Assembly: GCF_016806835.2 (NCBI RefSeq)
Contig: NZ_CP086111.1
Location: 5,883,471-5,947,470, forward strand
Direction of reading: 5' to 3'
Source: Skermanella rosea
GTDB taxonomy: Bacteria > Pseudomonadota > Alphaproteobacteria > Azospirillales > Azospirillaceae
Length of the DNA stretch: 64,000 bases
In this document: positions 18,190 through 26,568 of the stretch, in pieces
Position numbering within the stretch: position 1 is the first letter of the stretch
Layout: each line of letters opens with the position of its first letter
The notes under the pieces: generated by a model
Seen by the model: only the letters and a program-made list of their open reading frames with translations
Told to the model about the DNA's origin: nothing
Databases searched by the model: none
Program-made: the position numbers and the translations under genes

Positions 18190-18591
18190 ATGCTGCGATC
18201 GGCGATGAAAGCACTCACGGCAGGCATCAGGTTGGTCATCGTGCTGGCGATGGCGCTCGGCGTGCTGCCCGTCTCGAACACCCTTTCCTCGTCGCACGAT
18301 CCGCTGACACTCCAGCTCTCGGAAGTTGGGCAGCACAGCGCGCTTTCCGGGCTTGCCACGGCCGAACACACCCACTTCGATGAGGAAGAGGTGTCGGATG
18401 AGTGGGAGCCGGGACACGATCACCGGCATAACCCGGCCGATCACTCGCACGACTCCCCCGGCCCGGCTCTCGTCCTGTCCATGGTTGTGCACGACCAGGC
18501 GCCGGAGTGGCAGCTGTTTTATCAACTCTCGCCCTATCGGGCCCCAGCTTTTCGAATCGATCGTCCGCCGCGTTCGCTGCTCGTTGCCTGA
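18190..18591 (+). CDS. Small exported His-rich protein, DRPPR tail
   Basis: Function unknown. 133 aa: a hydrophobic leader at residues 8-30, a His/Asp/Glu-rich middle (HTHFDEEEVSDEW, HDHRHNPADHSHDSPG) and a C-terminus with FRIDRPPRSLLVA. The product of 22955-23344 has the same plan, with HNSADHSHETMG and FRLDRPPRHGLLA, so these are paralogues. It sits just upstream of the HupE-like permease gene and divergent from the RcnR-like repressor. A periplasmic nickel/copper-binding role is inferred from composition. The start ATG at 18190 has no strong ribosome site; the ATG at 18205 is an alternative. Confidence 0.65.
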   Translation: MLRSAMKALTAGIRLVIVLAMALGVLPVSNTLSSSHDPLTLQLSEVGQHSALSGLATAEHTHFDEEEVSDEWEPGHDHRHNPADHSHDSPGPALVLSMVVHDQAPEWQLFYQLSPYRAPAFRIDRPPRSLLVA

Positions 18592-18639
18592 CTGAAAGCC
18601 TGCGGGCTCCATCTCATCAACGAACATCGGGCATCATCC

Positions 18640-19374
18640 ATGCATGGATCTTCTCGAGACGACCGGCCGTGGCCGCTTGATGCGCGGCACAGACCGGGTC
18701 TTCTGGCGCTGCTTGGCCTTGCCCTCCTCATGGCATTCGGTGCTGACGCTCACGCCCACGGCGTTGCGGAGGGGGACAAGGGCTACATTCAGGAAATCAC
18801 GGGAATCCATCTGCTGCCGTTCATGTACCTGGGCGCCAAGCATATGGTGACCGGCTATGACCACCTCCTGTTCCTGTTCGGCGTCATTTTCTTCCTCTAC
18901 AGGCCCAGCCACATCGGCATCTATGTCAGCCTGTTCGCCATCGGGCACTCGACCACGCTGCTGCTCGGCGTGATCTTCGACACGAACGTCAGCTCGTACC
19001 TGATCGACGCCATCATCGGGCTCTCGGTCGTCTACAAGGCGCTCGACAATCTCGGTGCCTACCAGCGCTGGTTCGGATTCCAGCCGAACACGAAGCTGGC
19101 GACCCTCGTCTTCGGGCTTTTCCACGGCTTCGGCCTCGCGACCAAGATCCGCGAGTTCGACATCGCGCCGGACGGCCTGATCCCCAACCTTCTGGCCTTC
19201 AACGTCGGCGTCGAGGTCGGCCAGCTGCTGGCGCTCGCCGCCATCCTGATCCTGATGGGCTACTGGCGCCGGACCGACAGCTTCTGGCGCCATGCCTACA
19301 CCGCCAACGTCGCCATGATGACCGCCGGGTTCATGCTGACCGGCTATCAGCTCACCGGCTGGTTCGTCATCTGA
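18640..19374 (+). CDS. HupE/UreJ-family membrane protein
   Basis: A probable metal (nickel or related) permease of the inner membrane, 244 aa. A cleavable leader ends around DAHAHG, followed by about six membrane helices. Family motifs are clear: GYDHLLFLFGV, GHSTTLLLGV, VFGLFHGFGLA and FNVGVEVGQLLAL, with conserved His and Asp residues inside the membrane. HupE proteins take up Ni or Co for hydrogenase or urease, but neither enzyme is encoded here, so the substrate is open. The downstream gene begins 14 bases later, so the two form an operon. Confidence 0.85.
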   Translation: MHGSSRDDRPWPLDARHRPGLLALLGLALLMAFGADAHAHGVAEGDKGYIQEITGIHLLPFMYLGAKHMVTGYDHLLFLFGVIFFLYRPSHIGIYVSLFAIGHSTTLLLGVIFDTNVSSYLIDAIIGLSVVYKALDNLGAYQRWFGFQPNTKLATLVFGLFHGFGLATKIREFDIAPDGLIPNLLAFNVGVEVGQLLALAAILILMGYWRRTDSFWRHAYTANVAMMTAGFMLTGYQLTGWFVI

Positions 19375-19388
19375 CTAAGGAAGAGATC

Positions 19389-20090
19389 ATGTACAACACC
19401 GATATTCCCTCCCGCGCCGAGTTGCCAAGCTCCGCCCAGCTTGTTCGCTCGACCCTGATCGCGGCCACCACCGCGGCGGCCCTGCTGGTCACCACGATCC
19501 TGCCCGCCGAGTACGGGATCGACCCGACCGGCATCGGGCGCGTCCTGGGTCTCACGCAGATGGGTGAGATCAAGGCCCAGCTCGCCGAGGAGGCGGAGCA
19601 GGACCGTCTATTCGATCAGGGCGGGACACCGGCAGCACCGCAGGCCCCTGCCGCGCCGGACCAGCGCTCCAGCCTGATGGACACGCTCCTGGCGCAGATC
19701 GTCATCGCGCCGGCCTCGGCTGAAACTCTACCGGCTGCAACCCTGCCCGCGCAGGTGGCCCAGGCCGGCCGCACCGACGAGACCTCGGTCACGCTCGCCC
19801 CTGGCGAAGGCGTCGAGGTCAAGATGGAGATGCGCAAAGGAGCGCAAGCCACCTACTCCTGGAAGACCGAGGGCGGCGTAGTCAATCATGACACTCATGG
19901 CGAGCCGTACGACGCGCCGAACAAAACGCACAGCTACAGCAAGGGTCGCGGCGTCGCGAGCGACCAGGGCACCCTCCAGGCTGCTTTCGACGGCAATCAC
20001 GGCTGGTTCTGGCGTAACCGGGGTGACGGGACCGTGACGGTCACCCTCAGCACGAGCGGTGACTACGAAAACTTGAAAAGGAAGAAGTGA
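19389..20090 (+). CDS. Transmembrane-anchored periplasmic protein, HupE partner
   Basis: 233 aa. A short cytosolic N-terminus, one membrane segment (about residues 22-42, LIAATTAAALLVTTILPAEY) and the motif YGIDPTGIGRVLGLTQMGEI directly after it. Then comes a variable linker and a C-terminal domain (VTLAPGEGVEVKMEMRKGA, YSWKTEGGVVNHDTHGEP, FDGNHGWFWRNRG) that looks like a small beta-sandwich facing the periplasm. I know similar proteins only as transmembrane anchor proteins found beside HupE/UreJ genes; the function is unknown. AAGGAAGAG precedes the ATG. Confidence 0.75.
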   Translation: MYNTDIPSRAELPSSAQLVRSTLIAATTAAALLVTTILPAEYGIDPTGIGRVLGLTQMGEIKAQLAEEAEQDRLFDQGGTPAAPQAPAAPDQRSSLMDTLLAQIVIAPASAETLPAATLPAQVAQAGRTDETSVTLAPGEGVEVKMEMRKGAQATYSWKTEGGVVNHDTHGEPYDAPNKTHSYSKGRGVASDQGTLQAAFDGNHGWFWRNRGDGTVTVTLSTSGDYENLKRKK

Positions 20091-20371
20091 CAGGAACTTG
20101 GGCGGCGTGGATCAGGTCCGCGCCGCCGTCCTGAGATGGGAGTAGCTACCGAGACCGTAGCAGGCAGGCGGTTCTTGCCACCCTGACTGCTGGTGAAAGC
20201 TCACCGCTGAGAAAGTTTCATGGGTATGAGGCAGATCATGACCACTCGCCCGGTTAGAGAAACACACCGTTCGCGGTTCGCCGCTCCCTCGGACAGCCGC
20301 CAGAGGCTGGCGCCGCACGATCCTCGCCCTCCTGACCAGCCCAGGCGCGCCCAGGGCCATGGGCGCGCAGC

Positions 20372-21328
20372 ATGACGCTCCCGTTCAATCCTTTCCGGAT
20401 CGACTGGAATGACTGCACTTTCGGCCAGTGGGAGGCCCTGCTGGCCCGCTGCAAGCGGCCGACGCTACTCCAGACCTGGCAGTACGGCGTCGCCATGGCG
20501 AAAGTCGAGGGCTGGAAGGCGGATTTCGGCATCATCCACTTCGAAGGCAAGCCGGTCGGCCTGGTTCTGGTTCAGACCAGGAAATGGCTGCCTTTCCTCA
20601 CCGCCTGCCGCATCCACCGTGGTCCCTTGTGGATCTACGATGAGATCCCCGGCGAGATGCTGAAGCTCGTGCTGGGGATGCTCCGGCAGCGGTACCAGTT
20701 GCGCCGTGGCCAGCCCCTGATGTTCCACCCCGAACTCCCCGATGATCCCGCCACGCGGCAGCGGATGTCGGCGACCGGGTTTCGGCGGTGGAGCGAGGGT
20801 TACGCATCGGTCTGGCTCGACTTGGCCTCGGGCCCCGACGCGCTTCACGCCGGGCTGCATGGAAAGTGGCGCAACCAACTGCGTCAGGCCGAACGGCACA
20901 ACCTCGTGCTGGAGACGGAGACATCGGCCGGAAAGAGGTTCGACTGGCTGATGGAGCACTACCTCGAGGACAAGGTCGCGAGAAGCTACCCGGGTCCGTC
21001 GCCCGCGTTCCTGCGGGCGATGCACAGTGCCTCGGCCGACAAGTCGCCCCTGGTCGTGTTACGAGCCCTGCAGGGCGGCGAGCCGGTCGCCGGTGTCCTG
21101 CTGGTCCGGCATGGGCGGGCGGCGACGTACCAGGTAGGTTGGACGAGCGAGCGGGGACGCGCGGTGCGGGCCCACCATTTCCTGCTCTGGCAGTCCGTAC
21201 TCTGGCTCGTCAAGCACGGCTACACCGGCTTTGACCTGGGCGGCATCAACGAAAAGACACCAGGCATCGCCCGGTTCAAGACCCGCATGGGAGGCAAGCC
21301 GTTTCGCCTCGTCGGCGGCTATGTCTGA
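20372..21328 (+). CDS. FemAB-like GNAT-fold acyltransferase
   Basis: 318 aa. Two weakly similar GNAT halves, with the second carrying the FemAB/BioF2-type signature: KWRNQLRQAERHNL (around residues 170-183), a middle region with YPGPSPAFLRAMH, then VAGVLLVRHGRAATYQVGW and FDLGGINEKTPGIARFKTRM at the C-terminus. Such enzymes transfer amino acids or acyl groups to peptidoglycan or cell-surface molecules. Nothing in the neighbourhood identifies the substrate. 20091-20371 upstream holds no other gene I can support. Confidence 0.8.
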   Translation: MTLPFNPFRIDWNDCTFGQWEALLARCKRPTLLQTWQYGVAMAKVEGWKADFGIIHFEGKPVGLVLVQTRKWLPFLTACRIHRGPLWIYDEIPGEMLKLVLGMLRQRYQLRRGQPLMFHPELPDDPATRQRMSATGFRRWSEGYASVWLDLASGPDALHAGLHGKWRNQLRQAERHNLVLETETSAGKRFDWLMEHYLEDKVARSYPGPSPAFLRAMHSASADKSPLVVLRALQGGEPVAGVLLVRHGRAATYQVGWTSERGRAVRAHHFLLWQSVLWLVKHGYTGFDLGGINEKTPGIARFKTRMGGKPFRLVGGYV

Positions 21329-21376
21329 ATTCCCTTGGGCGACCTTCAGGAGTTCTGTCGTTGTGAAAACAGCCGT

Positions 21377-22909
21377 CTAATCACGGGCAGCATCCCCGAG
21401 CATGATGATGGCGTGGGCAGCCGCATCGGCCAGCTCGTCGAGAGCCGTTCGGTTGACCGCGTCGAGAGTGTCGCATGCTTCGTGATAACAGGAGTCGTAA
21501 GGCGCACCGGCGGATCCACCGAACATCCCGGCTTCCCTGGTGGACTTGGTTTCGCCGTCGCCGGCAAGAAGCCCGCCTACCGGCACACCATGCTCGACGA
21601 ATGACAAGTGATCCGACGCGTCCTCGAGCGGCTTCTCGGCAACGGTCAGCCCGACCGCCGCGAAATAGGTCCGGAAGATGCGCTCGATCCGCTCCGATCC
21701 TGGCGGTGCCGCCTTTTCACTCGCCGAGCCGTCTCCGTCATAGACAAATCGCCCGTAGTTGGACGATCCGAGTGTGTCGAAGTTCAGCACGGCCATGATC
21801 CGCTTGAGTTCGGCAGGCGAGAGCGAGGCGGCATGGTGATGTGACCCGAGCATCTCGTTCTCCTCGTCGGTCCAGAGCGCGAAGCGCAGCCTGTTGGCTG
21901 TCTTGATGTCGAGCTGGGATAGCTGCCGGGCGACTTCCAGGATCGCGGCAACACCGGTGCCATTGTCGTTGATGCCCGGCCCTTCCGGAACACTGTCCAG
22001 ATGAGCCCCGATCAACACCACCGACCCGGGATCACCTCCCGCGGTATCAGCAATGACGTTGCGGGAGCGATAAGAGAATGCACGCGTCTCCACATTCAGC
22101 TGCACTGTGATCGGTCCGCGTCGCAGGGCCTCGGCAAGCACCGAGCCCGTCGCATGGTCAAGCCGCACGCCTGGTATGGCGGTCATTTCCCCGACCCGCT
22201 GCGTGACGGCGCGTGTCATGCGGTCCGAGCGCTGATCGTAAACGATGACGGCGCCTGCACCCGCGGCGGCCGCATTCCTCACCTTGCGCCAGACCGAGCA
22301 GGAGCCTCGTTGAACAAGAGCGACCGAACCGCTTGAAAGCCGGGCGAAGTCGCCCCTGTCGCAACCATCACCCGCAGGCCGCAACGGCGCCTCTACGGAG
22401 CCGGCCGCGGAGTAAGGCAGTGTGTGAAGCTGAAAGTCCCGGAGGTCCAGCCCGGACTCCTTGGACGCCGTCAATCGAGGTGGCTGCGTCTCCTGCACGA
22501 TGGGGATCTCGACGGTCTCGAAACGGACCTGATATCCCGCCTCGCGAAGTTGCCCGGCGACATAATCGACCGATGCCTCGTGCCCAGCCGTGCCGGCAGC
22601 CCGGTTTCCACCATTCTCATCGGCGATCGCCTGCAAAGCGGCGAGATGGCGAAGCATGTGGTCGGGCGTGACGGCGGTGCGCAGGGCCGCACTCGCGGTT
22701 AACCCACCCTGGAGGGCGGCGGACGATTGCGACTTCACCGTGGAAGGGCCGTCGGTGCCGGCCACCGCGTCCGGTTTCAGCCCTTCAGCAGCAGCCGTAA
22801 GGCCGGCGAGCGGAAGCGCTAAGAGAGTGGTCGTGAAAGCGAAAAGAGCGGTGCGCGCCGGCATGCGCAGCGAGCGTGGCCAGCATCGGCGCAGAGATCC
22901 GATCATCAT
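21377..22909 (-). CDS. Secreted M28 zinc peptidase with PA domain
   Basis: An exported aminopeptidase/carboxypeptidase-like metallopeptidase of 510 aa. A signal peptide lies near residues 18-42. A PA (protease-associated) insert covers about 185-275 (VALVQRGSCSVWRKVRNAAAAGAGAVIVYD). The M28 catalytic domain follows, with zinc ligands in IGAHLDSVPEGPGINDNGTG (His and bridging Asp), WTDEENEMLGS (catalytic and metal Glu), LNFDTLGS (Asp) and ASDHLSFVEHG (His). The ATG at 22909 has GGAG about five bases upstream. It is not obviously part of the metal island's job. Confidence 0.9.
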   Translation of the reverse strand: MMIGSLRRCWPRSLRMPARTALFAFTTTLLALPLAGLTAAAEGLKPDAVAGTDGPSTVKSQSSAALQGGLTASAALRTAVTPDHMLRHLAALQAIADENGGNRAAGTAGHEASVDYVAGQLREAGYQVRFETVEIPIVQETQPPRLTASKESGLDLRDFQLHTLPYSAAGSVEAPLRPAGDGCDRGDFARLSSGSVALVQRGSCSVWRKVRNAAAAGAGAVIVYDQRSDRMTRAVTQRVGEMTAIPGVRLDHATGSVLAEALRRGPITVQLNVETRAFSYRSRNVIADTAGGDPGSVVLIGAHLDSVPEGPGINDNGTGVAAILEVARQLSQLDIKTANRLRFALWTDEENEMLGSHHHAASLSPAELKRIMAVLNFDTLGSSNYGRFVYDGDGSASEKAAPPGSERIERIFRTYFAAVGLTVAEKPLEDASDHLSFVEHGVPVGGLLAGDGETKSTREAGMFGGSAGAPYDSCYHEACDTLDAVNRTALDELADAAAHAIIMLGDAARD

Positions 22910-22954
22910 CAGGGCTCCGTTGTTGGTCTATGGAAGGCCGCGCGCGGGGCGCGG

Positions 22955-23344
22955 TCACGCAAGGAGACCGTGACGCGGAGGCCGGTCGAGACGGAAGAAC
23001 GGTTCGCCGTAGATGTTTCGGTGTGGCTCGCTCCGCGATGTCTTTTCGTCTGCACAGCCAAGTGCAGCAAGTGTCATTGCGGAGCCCATTGTCTCGTGCG
23101 AGTGGTCAGCAGAATTGTGGCCCTGGACATGGTTAGGTTGGCATTCCTTTTGCGATCCTTCACCGTGTACGTCATTCCTGTCTACGGCTGCGTTCGGCAG
23201 GCTGGAATGACGACCCTGTTCAATCGGCTGAAGGATCCCGGGGTTGTGGAGCGAGGCAGTATGGCTCAAGAGCGACACGACGCCGATTATCATCGCCATC
23301 ACGACGCCAAGGCGGAAGCCGGTCATGAGCGACAATTTCGACAT
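22955..23344 (-). CDS. Small exported His-rich protein, DRPPR tail (paralogue)
   Basis: Function unknown. 129 aa from the ATG at 23344 (AAGGG upstream): a hydrophobic leader (FRLGVVMAMIIGVVSLL), a hydrophilic middle with HVQGHNSADHSHETMG and the tail FFRLDRPPRHGLLA. It shares the DHSH cluster, the spacing and the RPPR tail with the product of 18190-18591. The middle differs, with two cysteines. The frame stays open far upstream, but the preceding residues resemble remnant sequence rather than part of this protein. Confidence 0.65.
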   Translation of the reverse strand: MSKLSLMTGFRLGVVMAMIIGVVSLLSHTASLHNPGILQPIEQGRHSSLPNAAVDRNDVHGEGSQKECQPNHVQGHNSADHSHETMGSAMTLAALGCADEKTSRSEPHRNIYGEPFFRLDRPPRHGLLA

Positions 23345-23675
23345 TAGGGCCCTTGAGGTGGAAACCTGTCCGGAAAAAACCGCTGTAAGGTGAGAGCAAC
23401 ACCATCGCATTCTCTGTCGAGGATCATGTAAGCGGCGGGTGAGGTCAATCTCCCCGGTTGCTGTATCCCATACGGAGGAATGCCTTCTGCAAGCTACAGC
23501 GCCGTGCGCTAAATCTGAAGCGCCCATGGCGGCGTCTTCGCGCTGCTGGTCGCCATCATGCTTCAGGGCGAACCAGATGAAACGCAATCCGCGGTAGTTG
23601 TCTCCAGAGCCGGACGTTCCAAAATGGTCGGTTGGTGCAGACAGCCGAAGCCACGCCACGGATGGTTCCGGCGTT
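23345..23675. other. Intergenic stretch with one arm of a dispersed inverted repeat
   Basis: No gene is supported. 23494-23531 (CTACAGCGCC-TGCGCTAAATCTGAA-CGCCCATG) recurs with few differences, in the opposite direction, at 28423-28456. Read on the minus strand, both copies can encode MG(A/V)SDLAHGAV, so they may be remnants of the same lost gene or element. Confidence 0.5.
23494..23531 (-). repeat. Left copy of an inverted pair flanking the accessory stretch
   Basis: The core CTACAGCGCCGTGCGCTAAA (23494-23513) continues as TCTGAAGCGCCCATGGCG. Its partner is the reverse complement at 28423-28456, differing at about three positions over the core. Confidence 0.55.
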
Positions 23676-24041
23676 TCAACGGTCGGACGGCGCCTGTTGA
23701 TTGGGGGTCGCGAAGGTGTCCGACTTGAACACCGGATCGGTTACGTCCGGCCACAGAACCGGAACGATGCGTTCGATCCCAAGCCCGACGAATTCTGGCG
23801 GCAGGACCGCCACGACGAAGAAGTCGTCATCGACACGCACCGCGACGGCGCCATCGGGGAACTTGTCCAGGGATCCAGGCGCCGCGATCTCGCGGTTGAA
23901 GTCGTTCGTCAGCGGCTGGTTGGCGACCCACCACAGCCCGTCGGGCATTTTCCAGCCGCCGTCCTCTCGGCTCATGGACCCACGGAGTACGCGCAGCCTT
24001 TCGACCAGCGTCTCGGTGGTGGACATCGGTTCAGCATCCAT
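23676..24041 (-). CDS. Hypothetical protein
   Basis: Not recognised. 121 aa, soluble and acidic, with no signal or membrane segment. Residues WKMPDGLWWVANQPLTNDFN and a predicted beta-rich centre (VAVRVDDDFFVVAVLPPEFVG) suggest a compact domain. The ATG at 24041 follows AGAGG closely; the ATG of MSTTETLVERL at 24026 is an alternative. It starts 36 bases after the stop of the gene at 24078-24413 on the same strand, so they are probably one transcript. Different in style from the core genes around it. Confidence 0.5.
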   Translation of the reverse strand: MDAEPMSTTETLVERLRVLRGSMSREDGGWKMPDGLWWVANQPLTNDFNREIAAPGSLDKFPDGAVAVRVDDDFFVVAVLPPEFVGLGIERIVPVLWPDVTDPVFKSDTFATPNQQAPSDR

Positions 24042-24077
24042 GTCCTCTGCTTGCCTTCCTGGATTGTTTGCTTCTGG

Positions 24078-24413
24078 TCAGTTGATGGCTGCCATGGCAC
24101 GGACTGCTGCCGCAGCACGACGATACGACGTTACCACGTTGCCGGTCGCATCGTAGATAACAGCCGTGACGCCACCGGGCCCGTCGAGCCGGAACGATCT
24201 CGGCTGCTCATTCTCCCCATTCAGCGGCCCTGTCAGGTTCCATCCGGGAGGCAGGTCCTCTTCGGACCGGATCCGTGCCCACGCTTCATTTTCACACTTG
24301 AGCACGGCGTTCCTCTTTGCCTGGGGATCGGCTAGTTGAGCGTCCAAGTCGCGCAGGTCCACATATGCCCTGTCCAGTTCCTGGACAGCCATCTGCTGAT
24401 TGTCTTCCGGCAT
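24078..24413 (-). CDS. Hypothetical protein
   Basis: Not recognised. 111 aa. An N-terminal amphipathic helix (AVQELDRAYVDLRDLDAQLA) is followed by CENEAWARIRSEEDLPPGWN and a short beta-rich part with RSFRLDGPGGVTAVIYDATG, ending in an Ala-rich helix. No signal peptide. The ATG at 24413 has AGAGG six bases upstream. Probably the first gene of a two-gene unit with 23676-24041. Confidence 0.55.
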   Translation of the reverse strand: MPEDNQQMAVQELDRAYVDLRDLDAQLADPQAKRNAVLKCENEAWARIRSEEDLPPGWNLTGPLNGENEQPRSFRLDGPGGVTAVIYDATGNVVTSYRRAAAAVRAMAAIN

Positions 24414-24593
24414 CCTCTCCTCTCATTCGATCGGTCGTCGAGCAGGCTGGCCCCCTATCCCGGGACCCTGGCGTCACGAGCCAACGGCCTCTATCGGCAG
24501 ACAGCTTCGGGCATCGTCGCTAAATCCGCCAGCGAGATCTATGCAACTATGAAGTCTCCTGATGTAGTTACGGCTGCAGAAAATTGAAGCAAG

Positions 24594-24623
24594 CTGACCG
24601 GCAGAGGCAACTCTGCCGGTCAG
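24594..24623 (-). terminator. Strong terminator of the small membrane-protein gene
   Basis: CTGACCGGCAGAG (24594-24606) and CTCTGCCGGTCAG (24611-24623) form a perfect 13-bp stem with loop GCAA. On the minus strand it is followed by CTTGCTTCAATTTT, so it terminates leftward transcription, consistent with the small gene at 24657-24794. Confidence 0.75.
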
Positions 24624-24656
24624 ACTTATCCTGCGGCAATCCGGACCGTCGGCAAG

Positions 24657-24794
24657 TCAGCGCCGGTTCTGCTCCCGAAGAATCCGGGCCATGCGCCAGC
24701 AGCCGATGCCGTAGTACACACAGCCGGCCCCACCCAAGGCAATCATGGGGATGCCAAGTAATAATGCGACCAAAGATGGAAAGTCCAAGTCCAT
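24657..24794 (-). CDS. Small single-pass membrane protein (45 aa)
   Basis: Reads MDLDFPSLVALLLGIPMIAL, then GGAGCVYYGIGCWRMARILR and ends EQNRR. One hydrophobic segment spans about residues 7-30 with a basic C-terminal tail, predicting an inner-membrane protein with its tail in the cytosol. A perfect terminator lies 33 bases after the stop, which supports transcription of this strand. The ribosome site is only moderate (AGGGG, somewhat distant). No family recognised. Confidence 0.45.
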   Translation of the reverse strand: MDLDFPSLVALLLGIPMIALGGAGCVYYGIGCWRMARILREQNRR

Positions 24795-25037
24795 AATTCC
24801 CGACGCCCCTCTGTGGTGCGCATTGCCCATGTTGTCGTCGGATCGTTAGCGTGGTCAACGCCCAATCCACCTCCCATACAGTCCAGGATCTACCCCTATC
24901 AATAGACAGGCCTTGGAGGATCTCCGGCTTGCCTGGAATGCGCGGGAACTAGACTACGCGATAGGCTTCTTTTCCCTTGACGTTCTTGATTTGTTCCGGC
25001 AGAAGAGTCAAAGCGATTGACTCTCAAGGGGGATCGG

Positions 25038-26549
25038 ATGTCCGGGGACGACGCTCTATCGCCGGAAGATGTGCGCGCATTCCTGTCCGTTTGGCGGCTT
25101 CCCCCGGCAGAGGTGACGCCCGAACACTTGGCGGGAGCGCGCGCCGCGATCAGGATAACGGTCGAGGATGTGCCGGACTTCCCGGACGTCCTGGATCTCG
25201 GACGGAGCGGGTTGGCGGATGAGCATGGTGATCTGCCCCTTCTGCGGATCGCGGGCAGGGTCGGCGACCTGATCGGCCAGTCCGGGGGTGATCTCGTGCG
25301 CGATCTCCGGGCAACATGTCTTTTTCTGTATTTTCTGGAAAATAAGGACGATCACACCGTCGAGCTGCGCCTGGCATGCGCACATCTCGATTGGTGGCTG
25401 GCCCATCCATGTACCCTGAACGAGTATGATCTTCGCATCCGCATTGCGAGGTTCCGAACGCTGTTTGCTTCGATCCTCCGGGCCGATACGCCGGCCAGCA
25501 TCGCCATTGAGCTGGAGCTCATACAGGCCATCTCGGATCCACAGAACCTCGAGAACAGGGCCGTGGTCGCAATGCTGGAGAGTGCCGGCTGGCTGCCGCC
25601 CGAACCGGCCGACGTGATCGATTCGCTGCTGCTCGCCCCGCCGAAGCCGCCGCCGTCGATGATCGTACTACGTCCTTCGTTGCGGGCCAGCGAGGCCGGC
25701 GCAAAGAAGATATGGAAGGAGTTCGAGGGCTACGAGGCGCTGTCCGGTCTGACTTACCTCGCCGCTATGCCGGACCCGGACGAGTACCGCAGCGATCTCA
25801 GATCCGCGTTCCCCTGGTGCACAGAAATCATCGACATCATCACGGGCGAGTTGGCGCTGGCCGCGCGTCTTGGGCGTCCGCATTTCGCTCTGCCGCCGCT
25901 TCTTCTTACCGGGCACTCCGGCGTCGGCAAGTCGAGGCTTGCGCGCTGCATCGCCGGCTATGCCGGAGTGCCGTTCACCCAGCTCAGTGCCGGAGGTGCT
26001 TCCGACAGCCGCGCACTTGCCGGAACTGCCAGGGGGTGGGCCTCAGCTCATCCGTGCCTTCCCCTGATGGTCATGAGGACGCATGGCGTCGCAAACCCCT
26101 TGCTCTGCGTCGAGGAGATCGACAAGGCGGCAGACAGCCGGCACAACGGCCGGATTTCCGACGTGCTTCTGACAATGGTGGAACCCGCGACGGCGCGGCA
26201 ATACTACGACGAATGCCTGCAAATGCCGGCGGACCTGTCTGCGGTGTCCTGGGTCCTGACGGCCAACCATGCCGATCGTGTCGATCCGCTGCTTCGAGCG
26301 CGCTGCCGCGTTCTTCAGGTGCCTCGCCCGCGGCCGGAGCATTTCGGCGTGATCATGGCCGGACTGACCGAAGATGTCGCCGATGAGTTCGGCGTCGCGG
26401 TCTCGGATCTGCCGGAGCTGCCGGGAGAGGTCGTCGAGGCGATGCGTTCGGGTTTCGCCGCCGGCGAACTCAATGCCCGGCAACTCGCAGCACTGCACCG
26501 GCGCGCCCTCATTGCCGCCACGCGGGCGGAGAAGCTTACGCGCAATTGA
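25038..26549 (+). CDS. Lon-like AAA+ ATPase without peptidase domain
   Basis: 503 aa. The C-terminal half is an AAA+ module closest to that of Lon: Walker A GHSGVGKS (about 292-299) followed by LARCIAGYAGVPFTQLSAGG, Walker B LLCVEEIDKA (about 354-363), a sensor-1 Asn in LTANHADRV and an arginine finger in LLRARCRVLQVP. The Ser-Lys peptidase domain of Lon is absent: the protein ends soon after the lid helices (LNARQLAALHRRALI). The N-terminal ~270 residues match no family I know. The ATG at 25038 follows AAGGGGGATCGG. It is the first gene of a tight four-gene operon. Remodelling of a partner protein is inferred. Confidence 0.85.
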   Translation: MSGDDALSPEDVRAFLSVWRLPPAEVTPEHLAGARAAIRITVEDVPDFPDVLDLGRSGLADEHGDLPLLRIAGRVGDLIGQSGGDLVRDLRATCLFLYFLENKDDHTVELRLACAHLDWWLAHPCTLNEYDLRIRIARFRTLFASILRADTPASIAIELELIQAISDPQNLENRAVVAMLESAGWLPPEPADVIDSLLLAPPKPPPSMIVLRPSLRASEAGAKKIWKEFEGYEALSGLTYLAAMPDPDEYRSDLRSAFPWCTEIIDIITGELALAARLGRPHFALPPLLLTGHSGVGKSRLARCIAGYAGVPFTQLSAGGASDSRALAGTARGWASAHPCLPLMVMRTHGVANPLLCVEEIDKAADSRHNGRISDVLLTMVEPATARQYYDECLQMPADLSAVSWVLTANHADRVDPLLRARCRVLQVPRPRPEHFGVIMAGLTEDVADEFGVAVSDLPELPGEVVEAMRSGFAAGELNARQLAALHRRALIAATRAEKLTRN

Positions 26550-26568
26550 CCGTGCGGAGGGAATGGAC

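Noticed and set aside
20091-20371. Possible riboswitch upstream of the FemAB-like gene
   Set aside because: Some self-complementary segments are visible, but no known riboswitch core motif could be matched by eye.
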